From a virus: 60,616 bases of DNA. Each line of letters opens with the position of its first letter. Within the stretch, counting starts at the first letter, position 1. The notes under the pieces are model-generated. The model worked only from the letters and a program-made list of their open reading frames with translations. It did no database searches and was not told the origin of the DNA. Of this stretch, positions 6,763 to 13,233 are shown piece by piece. The stretch spans positions 1 through 60,616 of IMG/VR virus record IMGVR_UViG_3300017751_000016. The stretch is one strand, 5' to 3'. The position numbers and the translations under genes are program-made.

Positions 6763-7455
6763 TTAGCCGAAAAAATGTTCGTACCCATTTATCACAGTAC
6801 TATTTTTAGTATCACATTCTGTGCAGGTATAGTCAACCTTATGAATCAACGAAGGAATATTTTGAAAGAATTTGGCAGCTTCCTCGAGTACGCTTACTGG
6901 TAAACTGTCAATAAATTCTATCATTTCTTCTATAGTTTCTTCTTCTGGCTTTATAATTTCTTCGCCTTGATATACATAATCAATGGAATTTAATAATATT
7001 TCTATGTCCGTCAGTTCTTTTTCACTCATTTGAACTTCAGCAGAAGGATACTTTAACATAATTCCCGTATCTTCACTCAACTCTACTTTTTGTTCTGTAA
7101 TGTCTGGATTACCGATCACTTGAAATTCAGTTAGATCCATATCATAGTTTATTTGAGCTTCACATTTACCACAACTCAATATAAAGGATTGATTGTTTCC
7201 TATAGACTTTGACCTCAGCTGCAAAAATATCCATTGTAGCTGATACATTGCAAGACTTTTCGCCTCTATCTTTCCCAGAGAACAATTTTCTACAACTTGA
7301 CAACAAGCAGAATACATATCTGCTGTTTCTTCGGACGCTGTAGCAAGAGTTAATATTTTATTTTCTTTTACAAGAAAAGGTCTAAATTTAATTTTCCCTT
7401 TTATTCCGGGTACATCTAATTCAAAAGTTGGTACATCAATTACAGGTAATGCCAT
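6763..7455 (-). CDS. gp26: Baseplate hub protein gp26
   Basis: 230 aa from ATG 7455, preceded by GGAG. MALPVIDVPTFELDVPG...KIKFRPFLVKENKIL...ATASEETADMYSA is the T4_baseplate (gp26) family signature. Two CxxC pairs (CGKC and CTEC) look like a zinc ribbon. It acts in assembly of the central baseplate hub. The end of the gene contains a T-TTT-TTC slippery heptamer two codons before the stop, in phase for a -1 shift into the gp51-like frame. An upstream TTG start at 7467 would add four residues but lies over the ribosome site. Confidence 0.85.
   Translation of the reverse strand: MALPVIDVPTFELDVPGIKGKIKFRPFLVKENKILTLATASEETADMYSACCQVVENCSLGKIEAKSLAMYQLQWIFLQLRSKSIGNNQSFILSCGKCEAQINYDMDLTEFQVIGNPDITEQKVELSEDTGIMLKYPSAEVQMSEKELTDIEILLNSIDYVYQGEEIIKPEEETIEEMIEFIDSLPVSVLEEAAKFFQNIPSLIHKVDYTCTECDTKNSTVINGYEHFFG
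6769..6775 (-). promoter_or_regulatory. Candidate -1 frameshift site joining gp26 to gp51
   Basis: On the minus strand the codons CAT-TTT-TTC-GGC-TAA end gp26. The heptamer T-TTT-TTC fits the X-XXY-YYZ rule. A -1 slip would continue CGG-CTA-ACT-CTT-TCT-CAA-GAT-TCG and then run in frame into ATG-GAA-AAT of the gp51-like gene. I see no strong hairpin just downstream, and frameshifting itself is not shown by sequence. Confidence 0.5.
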
Positions 7456-7487
7456 TATATTCTCCAATAGTAGTATAATATATTATT

Positions 7488-8072
7488 TTAATTTGGACCG
7501 CCGTCTCCAATAGGATCTATTCCTACGTCATCGTAAATTCTTACCCATTTTTTAGCAGAAAAAGAAATTGTCATTCTCATAAGTCCTTGGTTGCTCCAAG
7601 AAACTGGTGTCAAGTTGATTAGTTTAGGCGTTGCATCAATTAATTTCCATGCAGCTAGAACATCATCTTTGGTGCTTAGTGATTTTATAGTAATATCTGC
7701 TACATAGTCAGTATAATATCTGACTTCTTTACTATTTGGATTTGCAGCAAGTGAGATCCAATCTTCAAATAATTCTCTACCAGAAAACAATTCATCCACC
7801 AAGAAGGTAAACGACATTTCTGTCGTTAAAAATTCTACGTTCTGAGTTCTATATTCTGTCCACGCACCTATCTTTATGGGCAAGTTAGTTGCTGCAATAC
7901 CAGGTATTTGAGCCTCTTCACAATACATGCTTATCGTTCGCATATAATCTGGTGAAGTACCTATCAAAGGCGGAGGTAAATTGAATACAACCTCAAATCT
8001 ATCAGATCGAGGAGTGTGTTGAGTTCTTATCTGCGTTAAGAAATTTTCGTATTTGGTCTGTGACTTAGCCAT
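7488..8072 (-). CDS. gp54: Baseplate tail-tube initiator, gp54-like
   Basis: 194 aa with the tail-tube fold pattern (gp19/gp54/gp48 superfamily): RFEVVFNLP, YCEEAQIPGIAATNLPIKIG, TEMSFTFLVDELFSGRELFEDWI, and MTISFSAKKWVRI near the end. A separate clear gp48 (14238) and gp19 (53550) exist, which leaves gp54 as the best assignment. gp54 sits on top of the gp48 cap and starts polymerisation of the tail tube. The first 8 nt overlap the upstream gene. Confidence 0.65.
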   Translation of the reverse strand: MAKSQTKYENFLTQIRTQHTPRSDRFEVVFNLPPPLIGTSPDYMRTISMYCEEAQIPGIAATNLPIKIGAWTEYRTQNVEFLTTEMSFTFLVDELFSGRELFEDWISLAANPNSKEVRYYTDYVADITIKSLSTKDDVLAAWKLIDATPKLINLTPVSWSNQGLMRMTISFSAKKWVRIYDDVGIDPIGDGGPN

Positions 8073-8640
8073 CTATTATATCTCTACTCTCTCGCCAAAC
8101 TTGTTGGTTCGAGGCTCCTTGGAAGTTTTGTGTTGGCAAAAATATAGATGCTTTCCAATGTTCTGGGTCTACTTTTAAGAATCTACTGTTTACTTGGCTG
8201 TACAGATATTTTTTTATTGTTGGCTGCACACCAGGAAACTTACTGAAAGATTTTAGCATACTCCATTTAACTTCGATCTTGCTCTTATCTGTCAGTTGCT
8301 TGTCGGTATAATTCAACAGTTCGCCCAGAAGTTTTGCTCTAAGCAAAGGTGGAAGATAATGTAAATTGAGTCCTACAAATCCACCAGGTGTATCATCAAA
8401 TGGCAAACACAGTGGGAACTGATCCCAATACGGTAACGTGTCTTTGTGTTTGGGATCATACACATACATGTACAGATTGCCAGGCTCTAAACGATTAGTG
8501 AATTCACCAATGTCTGAGCGAGATGCGTCACCAAAACTTCTGATGTTGCCCGCAACTTTACGGACAGCATCTTGATACCAGCGGAAGGATCGATCATTGC
8601 CGCCAGTGTTTGTTTGTATGTTTTCAAAAGGATTAGCCAT
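8065..8640 (-). CDS. gp2: DNA end protector gp2-like protein
   Basis: 191 aa. Central motif PGNLYMYVYDPKHKDTLPYWDQFPLCLPF...GFVGLNLHYLPPLLRAKLLGELL is well conserved in T4-like phages, in a protein annotated as DNA-end protector (gp2). The next gene upstream is gp4, the T4 neighbour of gene 2. It would cap packaged DNA ends and protect them from RecBCD until ejection. The call is based on remembered family pattern and position, not on a search. A late-promoter element lies five bases before the ATG, and there is no ribosome site, so a leaderless mRNA is possible. Confidence 0.55.
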   Translation of the reverse strand: MANPFENIQTNTGGNDRSFRWYQDAVRKVAGNIRSFGDASRSDIGEFTNRLEPGNLYMYVYDPKHKDTLPYWDQFPLCLPFDDTPGGFVGLNLHYLPPLLRAKLLGELLNYTDKQLTDKSKIEVKWSMLKSFSKFPGVQPTIKKYLYSQVNSRFLKVDPEHWKASIFLPTQNFQGASNQQVWRESRDIIDG

Positions 8641-8645
8641 AATAC

Positions 8646-8653
8646 TATTTATA
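8646..8653 (-). promoter_or_regulatory. T4-type late promoter, leaderless arrangement
   Basis: TATAAATA on the minus strand (8653 to 8646), then GTATT, then the ATG of the gp2-like gene at 8640. In T4 the element spans -13 to -6, so +1 would be the A of ATG. No Shine-Dalgarno exists between. Confidence 0.6.
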
Positions 8654-8654
8654 A

Positions 8655-9101
8655 CTATATACCGAGTTCTTTCTCAGTAATAATCATGAACTCCCAGTTG
8701 CGATCAAGACAAAATTCTTTTGCGGCTTCCCATTTAGCAAGATTCACTCCCCATTGTTTGACTTCGTTGATGAATCTTTTTGTTTTACGAGAAGGTCTTT
8801 TTGGCTCTTGTGTAAAACGCTTTGGCTTCACCTCAACTAGACACATTCTTACTTTTTCTTTACTTCGAATCTTCACAATAAAGTCTACAAAATACCGATG
8901 AATCTTGTTATCTAGCGGTGAACGATACGGTATTACTATCTCTTCGCTGCCCCATTCTAATACTGAGTCGCTTATATCGCACCAATTCATAAACTTCAAC
9001 TCGTAGCTAGACCTATATGTTATGCTTCTCACATTACCTTTGTATTTTGCTGGATTTCTTGGCTGAAATCTTCCTGAATAAACTTCTTTCGAATATGTCA
9101 T
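8655..9101 (-). CDS. gp4: Head completion protein gp4
   Basis: 148 aa. YKGNVRSITYRSSYELKFMNWCD and VLEWGSEEIVIPYRSPLDNKIHRYFVDFIV, then MCLVEVKPKRFT, form the nuclease-like core of T4 gp4 (gp50) family: the Glu...D-x...E-V-K residues resemble a PD-(D/E)xK active site. It acts after DNA packaging so that heads can join tails. First gene of the minus-strand operon; the divergent 67-bp region to 9169 holds promoters for both directions. Confidence 0.85.
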   Translation of the reverse strand: MTYSKEVYSGRFQPRNPAKYKGNVRSITYRSSYELKFMNWCDISDSVLEWGSEEIVIPYRSPLDNKIHRYFVDFIVKIRSKEKVRMCLVEVKPKRFTQEPKRPSRKTKRFINEVKQWGVNLAKWEAAKEFCLDRNWEFMIITEKELGI

Positions 9102-9120
9102 GTACTAAACTTTTGTCCGT

Positions 9121-9128
9121 TATAAATA
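9121..9128 (+). promoter_or_regulatory. T4-type late promoter for the fibre operon
   Basis: Exact TATAAATA, 40 nt before ATG 9169, with AGGA as ribosome site. Drives 9169 and probably the whole fibre/modification operon to 14180. Confidence 0.8.
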
Positions 9129-9144
9129 AAATAAACTAGAACAC

Positions 9145-9152
9145 TATTTATC
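9145..9152 (-). promoter_or_regulatory. Possible late promoter for gp4 operon
   Basis: GATAAATA on the minus strand, one mismatch from the consensus, 43 nt before the gp4 start in the divergent region. The only candidate seen for this operon. Confidence 0.4.
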
Positions 9153-9168
9153 TATCAGGAATTGAACA

Positions 9169-9714
9169 ATGGCTACTATTGTAACTAGAGCTGGCAAAGC
9201 ATCTGCACTCACAACGGCAGAAATGGATGCTAATTTTACAAATTTGAACGATGAGCTTGCGGCGGTAGATGTTAGTGGTAAGCTGGATGCCGCTAACGGT
9301 ACTGCTACCGGAACTTTGAACGCAGCTAATATCACTGCTACCGGAGATATTTCAGCGGACAACATCACTGCGGATCTTAAAGGTTACGGCGAAGTAATGC
9401 TGACAACTGCTTCTGCAACTGGTGCTATCAGTCTAGACTTATCTGCTGCTAATATCTTCAGACTAAATCTTACAGGAAACGCTACTGTAACTTTTACTAA
9501 TCCTCCTGCAGCGGGTTCTACTTCGGTTGCTACTATTATTGCAATTCAAGATGGATCTGGTGGTCATACAATTACGTGGACAGACGGTGCTTATGCCGGC
9601 GGTGTTGTTCCTCCTGCTACTACTGGCGCCAATGATGTTGATATTTGGACAGCATTTACATATGACCAAGGCACGTCATATGTTGTTTCTCTATCTATGA
9701 AGGATGTTAGCTAA
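9169..9714 (+). CDS. Short tail-fibre/attachment protein
   Basis: 181 aa. The N-terminus MATIVTRAGKASALTTAEMDANFTNLND is a small docking module seen again in the 34015 protein (PLTNTEVDNNFGNLN) and in many marine phage fibres. The rest is a beta-rich Thr/Ala/Asn sequence (GTLNAANITATGDISADNI). It probably sits on the tail or baseplate. It overlaps the next fibre gene by one base (TAATG), so the two are translationally coupled and may work together. Confidence 0.6.
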   Translation: MATIVTRAGKASALTTAEMDANFTNLNDELAAVDVSGKLDAANGTATGTLNAANITATGDISADNITADLKGYGEVMLTTASATGAISLDLSAANIFRLNLTGNATVTFTNPPAAGSTSVATIIAIQDGSGGHTITWTDGAYAGGVVPPATTGANDVDIWTAFTYDQGTSYVVSLSMKDVS

Positions 9715-10412
9715 TGCCAATTGGTAAGTTTGGTCTAGAAAAAACCTGGAGAGCTAGTGGTACTGGTACTACTACCGTCACTGCTTCTGGTAATTTTGAT
9801 GTGCCATTCGGAAAACATGATATCACAGTAGAGGGCAAAGGCGGCACAGGTACAGCAGCAGTTCCTTCCAATGTGGCATCATACAATGCAGGTGCGGCGG
9901 GTAATCCTGCAACATACAATGCACCAACACCAGGTAACGTAGCATCATACAATGCAGCTACGCCGGGTAACGTAGCATCATACAATGCAGACTCTGGTGG
10001 CAATATCGCTACTTACAATTCAGAGACTGCGGGTAATCCTGCAACATACAATGCACCAACACCTGGATCTGCGGCATCATACAATGCACCAACACCTGGA
10101 TCTGCGGCAACATACAATTCGCCAATTGCTGGCACTATATCAACATATAATCCTGCAACTGGGGGAAATGTTGCGACATATAATTCTTCATCAGGAGGAA
10201 ATCCTGCAACATACAATCCAGTAACATACAATGCACCAGGAACTACACCCGGTACCGTAGCATCATACAATCCAGTAATATACTCACCTGGTGGAGTTGT
10301 ACCTGGAAATGTTTCAAGTGGCGGTACCGCTGCAACATACAATGCACCATCAGGTTCACCAGGAACTGTTTCAGGTGGCGGTACCGCTGCAACATACAAT
10401 GCACCAGTATAA
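9714..10412 (+). CDS. Repeat fibre protein, N-terminal part (ends at in-frame TAA)
   Basis: 232 aa. After a unique head (about 45 residues with FDVPFGKHDITVEGKG) it consists of 10-12-residue repeats of the form G-N/S-x-A-T/S-YN-x-P-TPG. Tyr, Asn, Pro and Gly dominate. The TAA at 10410-10412 is followed, in the same frame and with no gap, by 242 more codons of identical repeats to 11138. The full gene is therefore probably 9714-11138, about 474 codons. The TAA sits where neighbouring repeats read TTT or could read TAT, so a single T-to-A change explains it. It may be a nonsense mutation, a sequence error or a readthrough site. A co-transcribed prolyl-hydroxylase-like enzyme and a glycosyltransferase follow. 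Confidence 0.7.
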   Translation: MPIGKFGLEKTWRASGTGTTTVTASGNFDVPFGKHDITVEGKGGTGTAAVPSNVASYNAGAAGNPATYNAPTPGNVASYNAATPGNVASYNADSGGNIATYNSETAGNPATYNAPTPGSAASYNAPTPGSAATYNSPIAGTISTYNPATGGNVATYNSSSGGNPATYNPVTYNAPGTTPGTVASYNPVIYSPGGVVPGNVSSGGTAATYNAPSGSPGTVSGGGTAATYNAPV

Positions 10413-11138
10413 ACAGCAGGAACGGTTGCATCATTTAATCCAGTAACATACAATGCACCAACATTTTCACCAGGAACGGTTGCATCATATAATCCAATAA
10501 TATACAATCCGGATACTTACGTTCCACCATCTTCAAATGGCGGTAATGCTGCAACATATAATGCACCATCATTTTCACCAGGAAATGTTTCTGGTGGTGG
10601 CACCGCAGTGACCTACAATACATTTACACCACCAGGGCCTGCAACATACAATGCACCAACACCTGGATCTGCGGCAACATATAATGCACCAACACCTGGA
10701 TCTGCTGCAACATACAATGCACCAACACCTGGATCTGCTGCAACATACAATGCACCAACACCGGGTACTGTAGCTTCATACAATTCAGGTGCTTCTAGTA
10801 ATCCTGCAACATACAATCCAGAAATATCAGGAAATCCTGCGTCATACAATTCGCCAATATCTGGTAACGTGGCTAGTTATAATGCAGACGTAGCAGGAAA
10901 TATAGCGAGTTATAATTCAGCGGCCGGAGGTAATGTAGCAACATATAACTCTGCTCAGCCAGCAGTCGCTGGTCAACCTGCAACCGCAATGGGAGTGACT
11001 TTACCAGGATCTAATGTTGGCGGAACAGCAGCACCATATACACCTCCACAAAAAGTATCTTACTATGATTATCCAGATTCAGATACTTATCCGGTCACTG
11101 TGACTGATGGCGGTAATGTAGTAATAAAAAGCAATTGA
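10413..11138 (+). CDS. Repeat fibre protein, C-terminal part
   Basis: In-frame continuation of 9714-10412 after the TAA. It holds the same YN-x-P repeats, including four near-perfect copies of ATYNAPTPGSA, and ends with a distinct tip: QPAVAGQPATAMGVTLPGSN then YTPPQKVSYYDYPDSDTYPVTVTDGGNVVIKSN. If made separately, the likely start is GTG 10608 (176 aa), but no good ribosome site precedes it. The unique C-terminus may be the receptor-binding or trimerising end, which would be lost without readthrough. Confidence 0.6.
   Translation, partial: TAGTVASFNPVTYNAPTFSPGTVASYNPIIYNPDTYVPPSSNGGNAATYNAPSFSPGNVSGGGTAVTYNTFTPPGPATYNAPTPGSAATYNAPTPGSAATYNAPTPGSAATYNAPTPGTVASYNSGASSNPATYNPEISGNPASYNSPISGNVASYNADVAGNIASYNSAAGGNVATYNSAQPAVAGQPATAMGVTLPGSNVGGTAAPYTPPQKVSYYDYPDSDTYPVTVTDGGNVVIKSN
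10641..10772 (+). repeat. Tandem 33-bp repeats inside fibre gene
   Basis: Four copies starting at 10641, 10674, 10707 and 10740, each beginning GCAACATA(C/T)AATGCACC and encoding ATYNAPTPG plus two residues. Near-identity at DNA level allows copy-number change by recombination. In frame and coding, so not a CRISPR. Confidence 0.85.
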
Positions 11139-11192
11139 CAATCATCTAAATATGATGTAGAATTGTATATATTATTTAAAAAGTGAAAAATT

Positions 11193-11783
11193 ATGACCGG
11201 AATAAACAAGTATTTAGGTACTTTCGAATGCTATGCTCACATGAATCGAGCATTCACGGAAGAAGAAGTTGAAAAGATACGGGAGATAGAAGAACTACAG
11301 AGCTTTCAAAAAGGTACAATTAGCAGTAAGCTCTCAGGCACCGCCTTAAAGAAAGCAAGAGATTCAGATGTATTCTTTATGGACCATGATGAAAATACTG
11401 ATTGGTTGTATCAAAGAATGTCCTACCTAATAGCGCAAGCTAACCACGATCACTTTTTATATAATGTAGATGACTTTGGTCCCATGCAATATACTAAATA
11501 TAAAAAAGATGGTCACTACTGTTGGCATTGGGACGTATTCTTTGGTTGGCAGAAAAATGCTAGGAAAATATCAGTAGTAGTATTTTTGAATGAGCCAGAA
11601 GATTATGAAGGCGGCGAGTTTGAAATAGTTACTAATGGCAATCTAGATGAGATTAAGAAACTAAAACCTTTAAAAGGCGATGCACTGTTTTTTGCGTCTT
11701 GGATGCCACATCGAGTTTTACCGGTAACTTCTGGTGAAAGAAATACACTTGTGACTTGGGTTACTGGTCCTAGAGAATCGTAA
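11193..11783 (+). CDS. 2OG-Fe(II) oxygenase, prolyl-hydroxylase type
   Basis: 196 aa. The double-stranded beta-helix carries H112-W-D114 and H173 as iron ligands and R183, ten residues after the distal His, as the 2-oxoglutarate anchor. Surrounding motifs (YTKYKKDGHYCWHWD, KISVVVFLNEPEDYEGGEFEI, GDALFFASWMPHRVLPVTSGER) match the P4Hc/PKHD class of hydroxylases. Length is typical for phage members. It lies 54 bp after a Pro-rich repeat fibre and before a GlcNAc-transferase-like gene in the same operon, so the fibre repeats are the obvious candidate substrate (inference). Other 2OG oxygenase substrates cannot be excluded. Confidence 0.85.
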   Translation: MTGINKYLGTFECYAHMNRAFTEEEVEKIREIEELQSFQKGTISSKLSGTALKKARDSDVFFMDHDENTDWLYQRMSYLIAQANHDHFLYNVDDFGPMQYTKYKKDGHYCWHWDVFFGWQKNARKISVVVFLNEPEDYEGGEFEIVTNGNLDEIKKLKPLKGDALFFASWMPHRVLPVTSGERNTLVTWVTGPRES

Positions 11784-12511
11784 TGTTTAATTTTTTGAAG
11801 AGAAAAGAAAAGCCTATAATTGAGTTTTATTGTCATCCAAATGTCGAAGGTACTATTCCAGCTCCAAGACCAGCAAACAAACATGTGCCAGATTGGTTTA
11901 AAAGCATACCACCTACAATGACTGGACGTGATGCTAGAAATAGAAAAGGCCTGACTGCAAAAAAATGTATGCCAATGTTAGATGCAATGACACTAGGCTA
12001 TGTCATACCACTCTGCGGCGACCTTGGATTAAAGTCATCTGAGGACTGCGGCACTATTGAAGTTTTTAATCCTGAACCTATGAAATTGGCTGAGTTTCAT
12101 ACTCTAGATCAACTAGGACCAAAAGCTCCGGGTATGCCAGCGCCGCCAGTAAAATTTATTAATCCATGGGTTATAAAAACAGCACCCGGCTGGAGTACTT
12201 TAATAATTCCATTAGTGAACAACAGTCTTGCAAATCCTCACTTCACCTGTTTGGGTGGTCTGGTAGACACAGATACTTATCCTAAAGAGATTAACTTTCC
12301 TGCTGTTTGGCACACTCCAAATTTTGATGGCTTTCTACCGTCGGGCACTCCATTAGTACTAGCTATACCTATAAAGAGGTCTTCTGTTCCTAGAGAATGC
12401 GTGACTAGACCGATGACAGACAAAGAATTCAAAGATATTGATCTTTTACACAGAAGGCAATCCAATAAAATAAACGTCTACACTGATGAGTTGAGAGAGA
12501 AAAGAAAATAA
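11783..12511 (+). CDS. Unknown protein, DUF6065-like, paralogue 1
   Basis: 242 aa. Starts MFNFLKRKEKPIIEFYCHPN and has PAPRPANKHVPDWFKSIPP, a PDWFK signature that I associate with the DUF6065-type proteins of phages and marine bacteria. Other features are KKCMPMLDAMTLGYVIPLCGD and a C-terminal charged helix. It shares with the next protein a MF-x-(F/I)-(L/F)K start, the M(V/L)DAxxxGYVIP(A/L)C(G/C)D segment and a W-x-I/F-x(2)K/N-x..LI-P strand. It looks like a cupin-like beta fold and may act with the neighbouring modifying enzymes. Overlaps the oxygenase stop by one base and the next start by one base. Confidence 0.5.
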   Translation: MFNFLKRKEKPIIEFYCHPNVEGTIPAPRPANKHVPDWFKSIPPTMTGRDARNRKGLTAKKCMPMLDAMTLGYVIPLCGDLGLKSSEDCGTIEVFNPEPMKLAEFHTLDQLGPKAPGMPAPPVKFINPWVIKTAPGWSTLIIPLVNNSLANPHFTCLGGLVDTDTYPKEINFPAVWHTPNFDGFLPSGTPLVLAIPIKRSSVPRECVTRPMTDKEFKDIDLLHRRQSNKINVYTDELREKRK

Positions 12512-13233
12512 TGTTTTCAATATTCAAAAAAGAAAAAGACATTGAGTTTGTAGACGTAACTAGAAATGCGTATCTAGATTTTCCTATCATGATGGCGAAA
12601 GATGTGCCTGTACTGGGAAAAGATGAGAGAATAGAGAAGTATGGCGTGAACACGTTTGTACATTGTCCTGGTATGGTAGATTACGCTAAATTAGGATATG
12701 TCATACCTGCTTGGTGTGATATGCGTATTAAGGCAAACAAAGCGGGAGTTGTTGCCACAATTGGAGACAATAAGAGAGGCACTAGAGGATTTCATCTGCC
12801 CAAAAAAATGGATCATACCATCGTTGATGGTATTTTTGAGCCAGAAGATGACGTTCCATTAACAGTTCTGCATATAGGTGCACCTTGGAACATTTTTGTC
12901 AATAAGAATATATCTGCATTAATACTTCCTGCTACTTATCATTCGAAAATTTTCGATGATTTACATGTTTGGCCAGGAGTAGTTGACTACAAAAATTTCA
13001 CTACTGCTAATCTGATTTGTACTCCTAAGCGTAAGTGTGAACTAACCATCAAAGCTGGTGAACCACTTCTACATATTATACCTTTTCTTAATACTCATTT
13101 AGAAGGTGGATATGGACCAGGTACAGATCAACAGGTAGATAAAAGTAGAAATACTATTTTGGGAGGAGACTCTCAATATTACAGAAAATTTCTTTCTGTC
13201 AGAAAAATATTTAGACTGGATAAAAAAGAATGA
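12511..13233 (+). CDS. Unknown protein, DUF6065-like, paralogue 2
   Basis: 240 aa. Starts MFSIFKKEKDIEFVDVTRN. The segment HCPGMVDYAKLGYVIPAWCDM aligns with the same region of the upstream paralogue, and APWNIFVNKNISALILPATYHS with its PWVIKTAPGWSTLIIPLVNN. It is most likely an old tandem duplication. No catalytic motif recognised. It overlaps the glycosyltransferase start by 4 nt (ATGA), which ties it to the same operon and perhaps the same complex. Confidence 0.5.
   Translation: MFSIFKKEKDIEFVDVTRNAYLDFPIMMAKDVPVLGKDERIEKYGVNTFVHCPGMVDYAKLGYVIPAWCDMRIKANKAGVVATIGDNKRGTRGFHLPKKMDHTIVDGIFEPEDDVPLTVLHIGAPWNIFVNKNISALILPATYHSKIFDDLHVWPGVVDYKNFTTANLICTPKRKCELTIKAGEPLLHIIPFLNTHLEGGYGPGTDQQVDKSRNTILGGDSQYYRKFLSVRKIFRLDKKE

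Noticed and set aside
6594-6788. 64-aa minus-strand ORF between gp26 and tape-measure gene
   Set aside because: It overlaps gp26's end and has no family motif, while the 52-aa ORF at 6587-6745 in another frame has the conserved PWER pattern of gp51-like proteins.
10013-10507. Long antisense ORF (164 aa) across the fibre repeats
   Set aside because: Open only because the coding repeats are periodic; no ribosome site, and its sequence mirrors the repeat (GALYVA units).
10641-10772. Regular 33-bp repeats that could be read as a CRISPR array
   Set aside because: No spacers; repeats are contiguous, in frame and encode ATYNAPTPG units of the fibre.
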